The translations under genes and the position numbers were made by a program. The notes under the pieces were generated by a model. That model searched no databases. It was not told where the DNA came from and worked only from the letters and a program-made list of their open reading frames with translations. A stretch of 64,000 bases of DNA from an uncultured Alphaproteobacteria bacterium (GTDB lineage: Bacteria > Pseudomonadota > Alphaproteobacteria > Rs-D84): assembly GCA_944389515.1 (NCBI GenBank), contig CALXMQ010000005.1:19742-83741 (forward strand), written 5' to 3'. Shown in pieces: positions 27,152-35,109 of the stretch (positions within the stretch are counted from its first letter, which is position 1; every line of letters starts with the position of its first letter).

Positions 27152-27439
27152 ATGTCGAAATTTCATTTTTTTATAATCAGTTGTTTATGCATAATATCAA
27201 CACCTGGTATGGCGATTACACCGTCCACATCGTGCCCATCGGGTTATGTCACAGTAACAGAAGAATATTTAGATATAGCCAGCAATTTCTGTACATCTGG
27301 ATATACATCCGCCGGTACAGCAACCAGTTGCCTGGAATCATCACCAACTGGTTCATGTATTATGTATGCGCCGGCCGGCGTCAGTTACACAGATTCATCC
27401 GGCACATATGAATTTGAACAGGCATGTCCATTGGAATAA
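27152..27439 (+). CDS. Cys-containing small secreted protein
   Basis: This 95-residue protein has a signal peptide (MSKFHFFIISCLCIISTPGMA). The mature region has five Cys with repeated short aromatic/Gly blocks (CPSGYVTVTEEY, CTSGYTSAGT, SCLESSPTGSC, SGTYEFEQACP). An AAGGA ribosome site lies before the ATG. It forms a two-gene operon with the preceding gene and ends before a strong two-way terminator. Function unknown; probably lineage-specific. Confidence 0.68.
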   Translation: MSKFHFFIISCLCIISTPGMAITPSTSCPSGYVTVTEEYLDIASNFCTSGYTSAGTATSCLESSPTGSCIMYAPAGVSYTDSSGTYEFEQACPLE

Positions 27440-27531
27440 ACATCTGTTATTGTGACCTTTCATCCATTGGCACAAATACCGCATATGCGCGTGGACAATA
27501 TTTGCAATTTGCAACTTTGCCTTTGCACTAA

Positions 27532-27555
27532 AAAACGGGGCAAATGCCCCGTTTT
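27532..27555. terminator. Bidirectional terminator
   Basis: AAAACGGGGC and GCCCCGTTTT form a 10-bp perfect stem with a 4-nt loop. The A/T ends let it work for both the secreted-protein genes on the left and secB on the right. Confidence 0.88.
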
Positions 27556-27561
27556 GAAATA

Positions 27562-28017
27562 CTATTTATTATTTGCCGGTGCGGCGGCCTGTGATTGCTT
27601 TTTTTTATCTTCATACAATTTTTCAAAATCAACAGGCTGCATAACAAATGCTGGGAACCCAGATTCTGCCGTCATACGTGTAATCAGCGCACGAACAGAT
27701 GGGAACAACAATGTCGGCACTTCAATCAGCAACGCACGTCTTTTTGCTTCTTCATCTTTTTCTTCTTCCATTTGAACCAGCCCAGAATACGTTGATTCAA
27801 TCAAGAATATAGATTTTTCATCTTTTTCCAATTTTGAATGTACCTTTACAATCAAATCAACCATGAACAAATTGTTTTCTGCGCCCTTGATTTGAATATC
27901 AATATTTATTTCCAATTTTGCCTGGCCATTATCCTGCTTAAAGAACAATTCTGGCACATTTGGGCTTTCAAAAGAAAAGTCTTTCAAGAATTGGGTAATA
28001 ATGTTAAATTTTGCCAT
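27562..28017 (-). CDS. secB: Protein-export chaperone SecB
   Basis: SecB keeps preproteins unfolded and hands them to SecA. The 151 residues show the SecB fold signature: DFSFESPNVPELF at the N-terminus, a central strand block (LFMVDLIVKVHSKLE), and FPSVRALITRMTAESGFPAFVMQPVDFEKLYEDK near the end, with the tail residues that contact SecA. AAAGGAG precedes the ATG. SecB is typical of alpha-, beta- and gammaproteobacteria, which supports the taxonomic reading. Confidence 0.94.
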   Translation of the reverse strand: MAKFNIITQFLKDFSFESPNVPELFFKQDNGQAKLEINIDIQIKGAENNLFMVDLIVKVHSKLEKDEKSIFLIESTYSGLVQMEEEKDEEAKRRALLIEVPTLLFPSVRALITRMTAESGFPAFVMQPVDFEKLYEDKKKQSQAAAPANNK

Positions 28018-28100
28018 TGCGTTTACTCCTTTTTTTACGCATCATTTTATGGTAATATAACATTATATATGATGATTTACAAGTGGGGGGACTAAGAAAA

Positions 28101-29201
28101 ATGGCAGATTTGTTAAAACGGATTATATTCCGTGCATTTGCATTGGTGTTATGTACAGTATCTTTGACATCATGCGACCTGTCTACCCCAACCCACCATG
28201 GCGACAATTCTGTAATACCATCTAATTTACGGCGCGTTTCATACGATGCGTTACCCGGATGGCGCAACGACGATGTGCGATATGCATTACAGGCATTTCG
28301 TAATTCATGCCGGGCAAAAATTCAATATACTGGGCGCGTAATCCCAGATCGCGCATTATTCGAAGAAAAATGCCGTATGTTACCATCTGCATCGGCCGAC
28401 GTTGCAACAATTCGCGCATGGTTTGAATCAAACTTTCAACCGTACCAGGTTGTTGACAATTCTGGCAATACACGTGGACTGTATACCGGATATTATTCAC
28501 CAATAATTCCTGGATGTCGCACCCGTACGGCGCAATGCAACGAACCATTGATGGCGGTTCCGACCGACGGCCGTAATTACAAAGGTGTTCCCAAAAAACA
28601 AATTGTCGAACAGCAAATCGGCCGTCCACTGTATTGGGCAAATATTGTTGATGTACAAAATATTCAAATCCAAGGCAGTGGTATGTTACAACTGGACGAC
28701 GGCACAATGGTCAAATTAAACTTTGCCGCGGTAAATGATATGCCGTTCAAATCGATTGGCGAACAACTGCGCGCACGTGGAATCCGCCCACCAAATGGAT
28801 ATTCTGCGGATGCGGTTTGGCAATATTTGAAACAAAACCCGTCATTGGCACGCGAAGTCATATATAATAATCCACGATATGTATATTTCTATGAATCTGT
28901 CCCCCCAGATGTAATTGGCAAACTGGGTACACCATTATCCAAAATACGTTCAATCGCCATGGACGACGATATTTACACATTGGGATTACCTGTATACATT
29001 GACACAAACCTGTCTGACGGCCGCCGGTTCAGTCGCCTGATGATTGCCCAAGATACTGGCAGTGCAATACGCGGTTGGATTCGTGCAGATATCTTTTTCG
29101 GCAAAGGTGACGAAGCATATCAATTCGCCCACGGCCAACATGCCCAGGGTCAAATGTTTATTCTGATGCCCAAAGAATACAGTTATGTCAAACCAGAATA
29201 A
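28101..29201 (+). CDS. mltA: Membrane-bound lytic murein transglycosylase A (lipoprotein)
   Basis: MltA cleaves peptidoglycan to anhydro-muropeptides. The 366-residue protein has a lipoprotein signal with lipobox LTSC near residue 25, the MltA domain (FQPYQVVDNSGNTRGLYTGYYSPI, IQIQGSGMLQLDDG) and the C-terminal 3D domain (MIAQDTGSAIRGWIRADIFFG) with the Asp cluster of the active site. The residue after the lipid Cys is Asp, the inner-membrane retention signal in enterobacteria, though the rule is uncertain here. GGGGGA precedes the ATG at 28101. The next gene starts inside its last codons. Confidence 0.93.
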   Translation: MADLLKRIIFRAFALVLCTVSLTSCDLSTPTHHGDNSVIPSNLRRVSYDALPGWRNDDVRYALQAFRNSCRAKIQYTGRVIPDRALFEEKCRMLPSASADVATIRAWFESNFQPYQVVDNSGNTRGLYTGYYSPIIPGCRTRTAQCNEPLMAVPTDGRNYKGVPKKQIVEQQIGRPLYWANIVDVQNIQIQGSGMLQLDDGTMVKLNFAAVNDMPFKSIGEQLRARGIRPPNGYSADAVWQYLKQNPSLAREVIYNNPRYVYFYESVPPDVIGKLGTPLSKIRSIAMDDDIYTLGLPVYIDTNLSDGRRFSRLMIAQDTGSAIRGWIRADIFFGKGDEAYQFAHGQHAQGQMFILMPKEYSYVKPE

Positions 29202-29514
29202 TAAATTTCTTAAACGCACCGCACGCCCCAGCACGATTGCCAGTGCAATGGGCGAATTGATGCAAATATTTGGTGTACGTGCATCTGATTCTGATTTGAT
29301 ACAACGTTGGGATAAAATTATGGGTCCAGAAATCGCCAACATTGCCAAATTGGCGGCAATAAAAAAAATGCGTGATGGCCGATTTAATATAACACTGCGC
29401 CCCACAAATCCGGCATTTACATTACAACTGTCATACATGACGGACGAAATCACAAAAAAAATCAACAAATACTTTGGTCGTGATGCCGTCGCCAAAATCA
29501 GTTTCCGGAAATAG
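29185..29514 (+). CDS. dciA: DciA-type (DUF721) replication protein
   Basis: The 109-residue protein has the DUF721 core (LIQRWDKIMGPEIANIAKLAAI, then a KH-like alpha-beta region ending in KINKYFGRDAVAKI). DUF721 members such as DciA load the replicative helicase DnaB in bacteria without DnaC. Translation begins 17 bases before the mltA stop, so the two are coupled. Confidence 0.82.
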   Translation: MSNQNNKFLKRTARPSTIASAMGELMQIFGVRASDSDLIQRWDKIMGPEIANIAKLAAIKKMRDGRFNITLRPTNPAFTLQLSYMTDEITKKINKYFGRDAVAKISFRK

Positions 29515-29532
29515 TTATCACAATAAAAAATA

Positions 29533-29551
29533 TCCGCGCATAACGCACGGA
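29533..29551 (-). terminator. Terminator of the gene at 29578-29856
   Basis: On the minus strand TCCGTGC and GCGCGGA pair over 7 bp with one G-T pair and are followed by a T-rich run (TATTTTTT). Confidence 0.6.
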
Positions 29552-29577
29552 CATAAAATATCAAGTAATAAAAAGAA

Positions 29578-29856
29578 TTATCTTACCATTTTTCTTTCCC
29601 ACCAAACTGCAATCGCAGGAACCAAGAATAACACCACGCCGGCCAGTCCCCATACCGCCAACGTACCAATCGCATAAACATAAAACATTGGCGCAGAAAC
29701 CCCAGTCACCAACACCCCCAGATAAATGAACGCCGGGATAAACGTCATCAGCCATATAAACAAAACCAACAAAGTATTCACCACAAACGCGCGAAACCAA
29801 ACCCGTTGTTTTGACAATAATTGCGCATCACGCATTTCAATAAATTCCTTTTTCAT
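29578..29856 (-). CDS. Two-helix membrane protein (2TM-domain-like)
   Basis: The 92-residue protein has a basic N-terminus and two membrane helices (about 25-50 and 57-82), then ends WWERKMVR. The layout resembles 2TM-domain proteins of unknown function. AAAGGA lies before the ATG. Located between the dciA terminator and ruvC; no role can be assigned. Confidence 0.65.
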   Translation of the reverse strand: MKKEFIEMRDAQLLSKQRVWFRAFVVNTLLVLFIWLMTFIPAFIYLGVLVTGVSAPMFYVYAIGTLAVWGLAGVVLFLVPAIAVWWERKMVR

Positions 29857-29904
29857 AATCTATCCTTTTGGCTGTGACATAATTATACCAAAAATTGCGA
29901 AAAA

Positions 29905-30381
29905 TTAAAACTTGAATCTGCTCATATTCGCGTGGGTCAACGCGATTGCAATCGCATCACTTTCATCTGGCGTCTTGGGATTTGCCGCCGGCATCAACAT
30001 ACGCACCATTTTATAAATTTGCTCTTTGCCGGCATGCCCTGCTGATGTCAAAGCCTTTTTAATTTTATTTGGTTCATATTCAAAAATCGGTATATCACGA
30101 CCAGCCACCGCCACAATCGCCGCAGCACGCGCATGTCCCAAAATCAGTGTCGTTTTTGGATTTTGATTTACAAATGTAATTTCAATACTACATACATCTG
30201 GTGAAAATTGTTCACACAAATCATCCACCCCACGAAAAATAGTTGCCAATCGTGCTGGCATTGCCAATGTCGTTTTAGGCAAAATAACCCCACTGGCAAC
30301 ATAATGATACGCCGGCCCATTGACATCAATAATGGCCCACCCAGTATGCAATAATCCCGGATCAATTCCCAAAATCCGCAT
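29905..30381 (-). CDS. ruvC: Holliday junction resolvase RuvC
   Basis: RuvC cuts Holliday junctions. The 158 residues contain the four acidic catalytic residues in context: D7 in LGIDPGLLHTGW, the Glu in CSIEITFVNQNPKT, and the C-terminal DESDAIAIALTH pair. ruvA is at 33076 on the other strand, with yebC and two envelope-protein genes in between. ruvB is not in the window. Confidence 0.95.
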   Translation of the reverse strand: MRILGIDPGLLHTGWAIIDVNGPAYHYVASGVILPKTTLAMPARLATIFRGVDDLCEQFSPDVCSIEITFVNQNPKTTLILGHARAAAIVAVAGRDIPIFEYEPNKIKKALTSAGHAGKEQIYKMVRMLMPAANPKTPDESDAIAIALTHANMSRFKF

Positions 30382-30398
30382 TTTATACCTTTACTATG

Positions 30399-31220
30399 TT
30401 ATTTACGTTTCAATCGTAATTCATACAGTCCATCGCCTATTACATAATATTGCCAATTACTGTTATTACACATAAAATCCAAATCGCGCTGCAAATATGT
30501 GGTGTTTGGCAACAAATCACAATTCAATGTTGGCGTTGGCACACAGCTAAATTCCGCAGTCCCGTTTGCACAATACCTGTCTACTACATACATTTGAATA
30601 TAGTGAAACATTTGCGTCCTTGCATAAGGAATATCCATCCCAGTAAATTGAACAGTAATATTATAAATATCATCTGGGTTGCCGTTCATATTGGCATCAA
30701 TGCGTCTTGACCGGTCATCAGATTCTGCTGATGTTTGTCGGTTATCCGCCGTCTTGGTCAATAATTGACCTTGCTGCATATTCGCGGCATCAAAAAAAGT
30801 ATCAAAAACAAAATCAGAACTTACTTGTGCGACGGAATCTGGATTATTTTTTAACATTTCACGCAATACCGGACACGAAACATCCGCATCAACCTTGGTT
30901 ATCACATCTGGAATATTACCAACCGACACATTTTCAAAAATATACTTGGCTATACCAAACAACTGTGGCATAGACATACGAAATCCGTTTTTTTCTTCGT
31001 CATAAAAATCATAGTACAAATAATCCAAATATCTCAGATAATACATAAAACATAACAAAGCATTTTCATCAGACGAAAACAATTCAGTATTTGCAAAATT
31101 ATCATAACTTAAAACTATTGGTGTATCTAATATAAAATCAATTTTATCATCGGCGCATACCGTAATCGTGGGCACAACAAACAGAAAAAACGCCAAAGAC
31201 ATTATAAATAATTTTCTCAT
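30399..31220 (-). CDS. Hypothetical secreted protein (273 aa)
   Basis: The start at 31220 overlaps the stop of the upstream gene (ATGA). The protein begins with a signal peptide (MRKLFIMSLAFFLFVVPTITVCA). The mature part is rich in Asp, Asn, Tyr and Phe, with a tyrosine-dense stretch near 65-85 and six scattered Cys towards the C-terminus (CANGTAEFSC, CDLLP, CNNSN). No known family recognised. Coupled to the Gly-rich envelope protein upstream, so they probably work together. Confidence 0.68.
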   Translation of the reverse strand: MRKLFIMSLAFFLFVVPTITVCADDKIDFILDTPIVLSYDNFANTELFSSDENALLCFMYYLRYLDYLYYDFYDEEKNGFRMSMPQLFGIAKYIFENVSVGNIPDVITKVDADVSCPVLREMLKNNPDSVAQVSSDFVFDTFFDAANMQQGQLLTKTADNRQTSAESDDRSRRIDANMNGNPDDIYNITVQFTGMDIPYARTQMFHYIQMYVVDRYCANGTAEFSCVPTPTLNCDLLPNTTYLQRDLDFMCNNSNWQYYVIGDGLYELRLKRK

Positions 31221-32212
31221 TTTAACGCATCCTCGCACTGGTCTGCCACTTGCACCAAATCTTTAACCGCATTTATCTGGGTCGCATTAAATATAGTTGC
31301 CGTCAACGATGCCGCTGTTGTCGCACCACTTAAAACATTAGATGCAGTATTCAGATTTTTTTCGCGCGACGCATCCCCACTGCGTGTTTTATTTGAATTT
31401 GCAACCCCAGATGTAATTGTCCCAACCAATCCGGTTGCGGCACCAATTCCACTGGAAATTGTTGCCCCCTTGGCGCGAGTGTCCACAACCGATAAATCCA
31501 CTGTTTTATACCCACCACACGCGGCGATAATTTTATCCGCCAATGCAACATCATCGTCCGTGGCAGTGCCAGCCACATGCGCATGCATCTTGGCATTTTC
31601 CAACGCACGCACGGCATCAACACAATCGGCAATCATTTCAGCCAGCCCACCCTGGGTACGATTCTTACCAGCGATTACCGCACCTGCAATATTTGAAACA
31701 GTACCAGTCGCCAATAATCCCGTACGCACATTACCCAAAGTTTTTGATTGCTGGGTTTTCTGATTCAACTCTTCTTGTTTAGCGGCAATTTCAGATTTCC
31801 CCCCACCACCAACCGCAACCATCACAGGTTCCGAACTTGAAATCATATCCATCAACGTATCTTTATCTATGCCCGTTAAATCAATTTTTGGATTATCCGA
31901 TGTATCAGTTGGCTGGTTCATAAATCTTTCCAACCACTTCTCTATTTCTTCCGCCTGGGCATCAACATTTGATTTTACGATACCCACAACTGTTGCACCA
32001 CCACTGGCCAACGTTCCAACCCCGGTCACAGCAGTGTTTATCCCAGCCATACGTTTTAATTCAACCATTTGATTCGACAGACCATCACACGCGGCACGTA
32101 CATTTTGAATTGACACATCCAGCGCAGAAATATCCGCGGCATTTGCGCCACCACACGCAACCATCCCCACAATCAAACCAACAAAAACAGATTTCAATTT
32201 TTCCCTATGCAT
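31217..32212 (-). CDS. Secreted Gly/Ala-rich repeat protein (331 aa)
   Basis: The chosen start (MHREKLKSVFVGLIVG) gives a clean signal peptide ending GGANA. The mature protein has four similar Gly/Ala/Thr-rich hydrophobic segments (around TGVGTLASGGATVVG, TGLLATGTVSNIAGAVIAG, SGIGAATGLVGTITSG and NVLSGATTAASLTATIF) separated by charged helices. The GxxxG-like spacing suggests packed or membrane-inserted helices. I do not recognise a family. It is coupled to the secreted gene that follows. Confidence 0.66.
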   Translation of the reverse strand: MHREKLKSVFVGLIVGMVACGGANAADISALDVSIQNVRAACDGLSNQMVELKRMAGINTAVTGVGTLASGGATVVGIVKSNVDAQAEEIEKWLERFMNQPTDTSDNPKIDLTGIDKDTLMDMISSSEPVMVAVGGGGKSEIAAKQEELNQKTQQSKTLGNVRTGLLATGTVSNIAGAVIAGKNRTQGGLAEMIADCVDAVRALENAKMHAHVAGTATDDDVALADKIIAACGGYKTVDLSVVDTRAKGATISSGIGAATGLVGTITSGVANSNKTRSGDASREKNLNTASNVLSGATTAASLTATIFNATQINAVKDLVQVADQCEDALK

Positions 32213-32260
32213 ACTTGAACAAATTGTATCATAAACAACAGCATAAAAAAATAAAAAATA

Positions 32261-32281
32261 CCGTGGGTAAAACACCCACGG
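32261..32281 (-). terminator. Terminator of yebC
   Basis: CCGTGGGT and ACCCACGG form an 8-bp perfect stem with a 5-nt loop, followed on the minus strand by a long T-rich run. Confidence 0.88.
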
Positions 32282-32306
32282 ACATAATATACACATACTT
32301 TCTGAC

Positions 32307-33023
32307 TTACGCTGCGGCGGTAAAGACCTTTTGCACATCATCATTATCGTCCAACGCATCAACTAACTTTTCCAATTTTGCATATGCCTCATCATCTAAA
32401 TCCATCGGCATATTTGGAATCCAAGTCAATTCGGCTTTTTCTGGTTCGCCTAATTTATCAGCCAATGCCTTTTGCACAGTAATAAAGTCATCTGGCTTGG
32501 TTGTAATAATAAAACCTTCTTCGTCAGATTCTAAATTATCTGCATTTGCATCCATAATGATTTCCATCATTTCATCTTCACTTTTGCCGATTGATGCCGG
32601 ATAGAAAATTTGCCCAGCACGCGTGAACATGAAAACAACACTACCTTCTTCACCCATATTTCCGCCGTTTTTAGCAAAAATATTACGAATTTCCGGCACC
32701 GTACGACGTGGGTTATCTGTCAACGCTTCGACAATCACTGGGACTGCACCCGGGCCATATCCTTCGTACCGCACGGCAACATAGTTTTCTGTATTTGCAC
32801 CAGACGCTTTATCAATCGCGCGTTTAATATTATCGTTCGGCATAGAATTTTTACGTGCGTTCAAAATTGCCAAACGCAAACGCGGATTATTATCTGGGTT
32901 TTTATCGCCCAATTTTGCCGCCATTGTTATTTCTCGCGCCAATTTAGTAAACAAACCACTGCGCGCTGCATCAACCGCACCTTTTTTGTGCTGAATATTG
33001 TGCCATTTGCTGTGTCCACTCAT
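32307..33023 (-). CDS. yebC: YebC/TACO1 family protein
   Basis: The 238 residues match the family from the start (MSGHSKWHNIQHKKGAVDAARS) through NIKRAIDKASGAN, YEGYGPGAVPVIVEALTDN and VFMFTRAGQI. YebC proteins have been linked to transcription control and, more recently, to translation of proline-rich stretches. Often found beside ruvC, as broadly here, although two unrelated genes intervene. Has its own terminator and is divergent from ruvA. Confidence 0.95.
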   Translation of the reverse strand: MSGHSKWHNIQHKKGAVDAARSGLFTKLAREITMAAKLGDKNPDNNPRLRLAILNARKNSMPNDNIKRAIDKASGANTENYVAVRYEGYGPGAVPVIVEALTDNPRRTVPEIRNIFAKNGGNMGEEGSVVFMFTRAGQIFYPASIGKSEDEMMEIIMDANADNLESDEEGFIITTKPDDFITVQKALADKLGEPEKAELTWIPNMPMDLDDEAYAKLEKLVDALDDNDDVQKVFTAAA

Positions 33024-33075
33024 AATTTGACCTTTTATATATATTGAATTAAAATTACTGGCAAAAGGATACCAA

Positions 33076-33654
33076 ATGATTGGAAAATTGCAAGGAATTG
33101 TTGATTATACTGGTGATGGATTTATTATATTGATGACACACGATGTTGGATACAAAGTCTTTACCCCAGAATACCTGACCCCGAAATCAACTGTTTCTTT
33201 ATGGATTGAAACTGTTGTCCGCGAAGATTCAATTCGCCTGTTTGGTTTTTCAACCTTGGCCGCACAAAATTTATTCAATCAACTGACCGCGGTTTCTGGG
33301 GTTGGACCAAAATTAGCAATGGCAATTATGGGCGCAATTAAAACAGATACTTTATTATCCGCAATCGCCACGGGGGACGCAAAAACAATTACATCCGCAC
33401 CTGGGGTTGGTAAAAAAGTGGCTGAAAAAATCATCGTTGAATTAAAGACACGCATCGGCGGTACATCTTTAAATCTGGGCGATACAACTGGCACATCTGG
33501 TGCATTACCCGATTTATTGGCCGCATTGGAATCTTTGGGATACAGACGTTTAGATATTGTTGATATGGCACAAAAATTGGTTGCCGCCAACCCAGATGCC
33601 GACGTATCAAAACTGGTGCCAATGGCATTAAAACAAATCAGTGGGAATAAATAA
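33076..33654 (+). CDS. ruvA: Holliday junction DNA helicase subunit RuvA
   Basis: RuvA is the tetrameric junction-binding platform for the RuvB motor. The 192 residues show the N-terminal OB domain (MIGKLQGIVDYTGDGFIILM), two helix-hairpin-helix motifs (LTAVSGVGPKLAMAIMG and ITSAPGVGKKVAEKIIVELK) and domain III for RuvB contact (LLAALESLGYRRLDI). AAAAGGA lies before the ATG. Unusually, the next gene is mnmE, not ruvB. Confidence 0.96.
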   Translation: MIGKLQGIVDYTGDGFIILMTHDVGYKVFTPEYLTPKSTVSLWIETVVREDSIRLFGFSTLAAQNLFNQLTAVSGVGPKLAMAIMGAIKTDTLLSAIATGDAKTITSAPGVGKKVAEKIIVELKTRIGGTSLNLGDTTGTSGALPDLLAALESLGYRRLDIVDMAQKLVAANPDADVSKLVPMALKQISGNK

Positions 33655-33656
33655 AT

Positions 33657-34970
33657 ATGAACAATAACGATACTATTTTTGCCCTGTCGTCGGGACATGG
33701 AAAATCCGGTGTGGCGGTCATACGTGTATCGGGCGACGATTTATATAATTTATTTTTGCAAATAACAAATCGCAAATCTGCGGATACGCGCCATGCATAT
33801 TTTGCAAACTTTCGCGATACATCTGGTGATTTAATTGACCAAGTTATCGCGGTATATTTTGCGGCGCCCCACTCTTTTACTGGCACAGACATCATTGAAA
33901 TTTATTCCCACGGCGCACCGGCTGTGGTGAATAAGATATTTGAATATTTTCGTGATATGGGCGGCCGCATGGCCACACCTGGCGAATTTTCACGTCGCGC
34001 ATTTTATAATAACAAAATGGATTTAACAGATGTTGACGGACTGGCGGCACTGTTAGACGCACAAACCGATGCCCAAAGAAAATCAGCACTGGCATCCATG
34101 TTGGGCGGCGACAGTGAAATATATAACGCGTGGCGCCATCAAATGATTGAAATTTCCGCGTATGCCGCGGCCATCTTGGATTATGCAGACGATGAATTAC
34201 CCACAAACATCGGTGATACCATCCGCAAAAAAACAAAAAAATTATACGATGAAATCAGCACCGCTATTTCGCATCATGCAGCGGTTCGCGCCATCCGCAG
34301 CGGTTTTAACATCGCACTGGTTGGACGTACAAATGTTGGTAAATCATCATTGTTTAACGCAATTTTGGGTGCCAATCGCGCAATCGTATCAGATATACCT
34401 GGGACAACACGTGACGTCGTATCTGCCACCCTGGATATTGGTGGATACATGGTAAATTTATCAGATACGGCCGGAATTCGCCGTGCCACAGACACAATCG
34501 AAAAAATTGGAATTGCGCGTACAAAATCAGAAATTGAAAACGCCGATATAATTATCAATGTACAAAGCGCTAAGAACAAAATCCAAATTCCATCACACGC
34601 CGCACCCAATACTATTTATGTTATAAATAAATCTGACGCTGCCCACACCACCCCAAACATACGCGGCATAATATATACATCTGCTAAAACAGGCACTGGG
34701 ATAAAAAAACTGATTACCGCAATAAATAAAAAAATATCAGCCATCGCAAACACCGCAGAATCCAGTGTCGCGGTCAACGCACGCACACGCGGATTATTAT
34801 CAGATGCCGCCACAGAATTAAACAGCGCACTGAATGCCCCTGTTGAAAATTATGATATATTCGCAGAACACACACGTCGTGCCGCAGACGCGATTGGCAA
34901 AATATTGGGCACAATTACCGCCAACGATGTACTGGACGCTACGTTTTCACAATTATGTTTAGGCAAATAA
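33657..34970 (+). CDS. mnmE: tRNA modification GTPase MnmE
   Basis: MnmE with MnmG installs the carboxymethylaminomethyl group on U34 of tRNAs. The 437-residue protein has the N-terminal folate-binding domain (SGHGKSGVAVIRVSG...APHSFTGTDIIEI), the inserted G-domain with GRTNVGKSS, DIPGTTRD, DTAGIR and NKSD, and the C-terminal catalytic CLGK with the essential Cys. It follows ruvA by 2 bp. Confidence 0.96.
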   Translation: MNNNDTIFALSSGHGKSGVAVIRVSGDDLYNLFLQITNRKSADTRHAYFANFRDTSGDLIDQVIAVYFAAPHSFTGTDIIEIYSHGAPAVVNKIFEYFRDMGGRMATPGEFSRRAFYNNKMDLTDVDGLAALLDAQTDAQRKSALASMLGGDSEIYNAWRHQMIEISAYAAAILDYADDELPTNIGDTIRKKTKKLYDEISTAISHHAAVRAIRSGFNIALVGRTNVGKSSLFNAILGANRAIVSDIPGTTRDVVSATLDIGGYMVNLSDTAGIRRATDTIEKIGIARTKSEIENADIIINVQSAKNKIQIPSHAAPNTIYVINKSDAAHTTPNIRGIIYTSAKTGTGIKKLITAINKKISAIANTAESSVAVNARTRGLLSDAATELNSALNAPVENYDIFAEHTRRAADAIGKILGTITANDVLDATFSQLCLGK

Positions 34971-35060
34971 AATAACGATTTGAATTTAGACAAATTTTTA
35001 CAAAGTTACAAAAATACTTTAACTTTATATTATGACTATGAACAGCATATAAAAACAATA

Positions 35061-35081
35061 CCGACAGACATCATCTGTCGG
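35061..35081 (-). terminator. Terminator of the acyl-CoA-ligase-like gene
   Basis: CCGACAG and CTGTCGG form a 7-bp stem with a 7-nt loop; on the minus strand a T-rich run (TATTGTTTTT) follows. Confidence 0.75.
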
Positions 35082-35109
35082 CATTATATCAGGTAAAAAA
35101 CACCAAATC

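Noticed and set aside
27440..27530. An open stretch after the gene at 27152, in another frame, that starts with CYCD and could be a frameshifted C-terminus.
   Set aside because: The gene ends naturally with ACPLE and a stop, the other frame has no Cys-rich continuation beyond the first motif, and no homopolymer suggests a slip.
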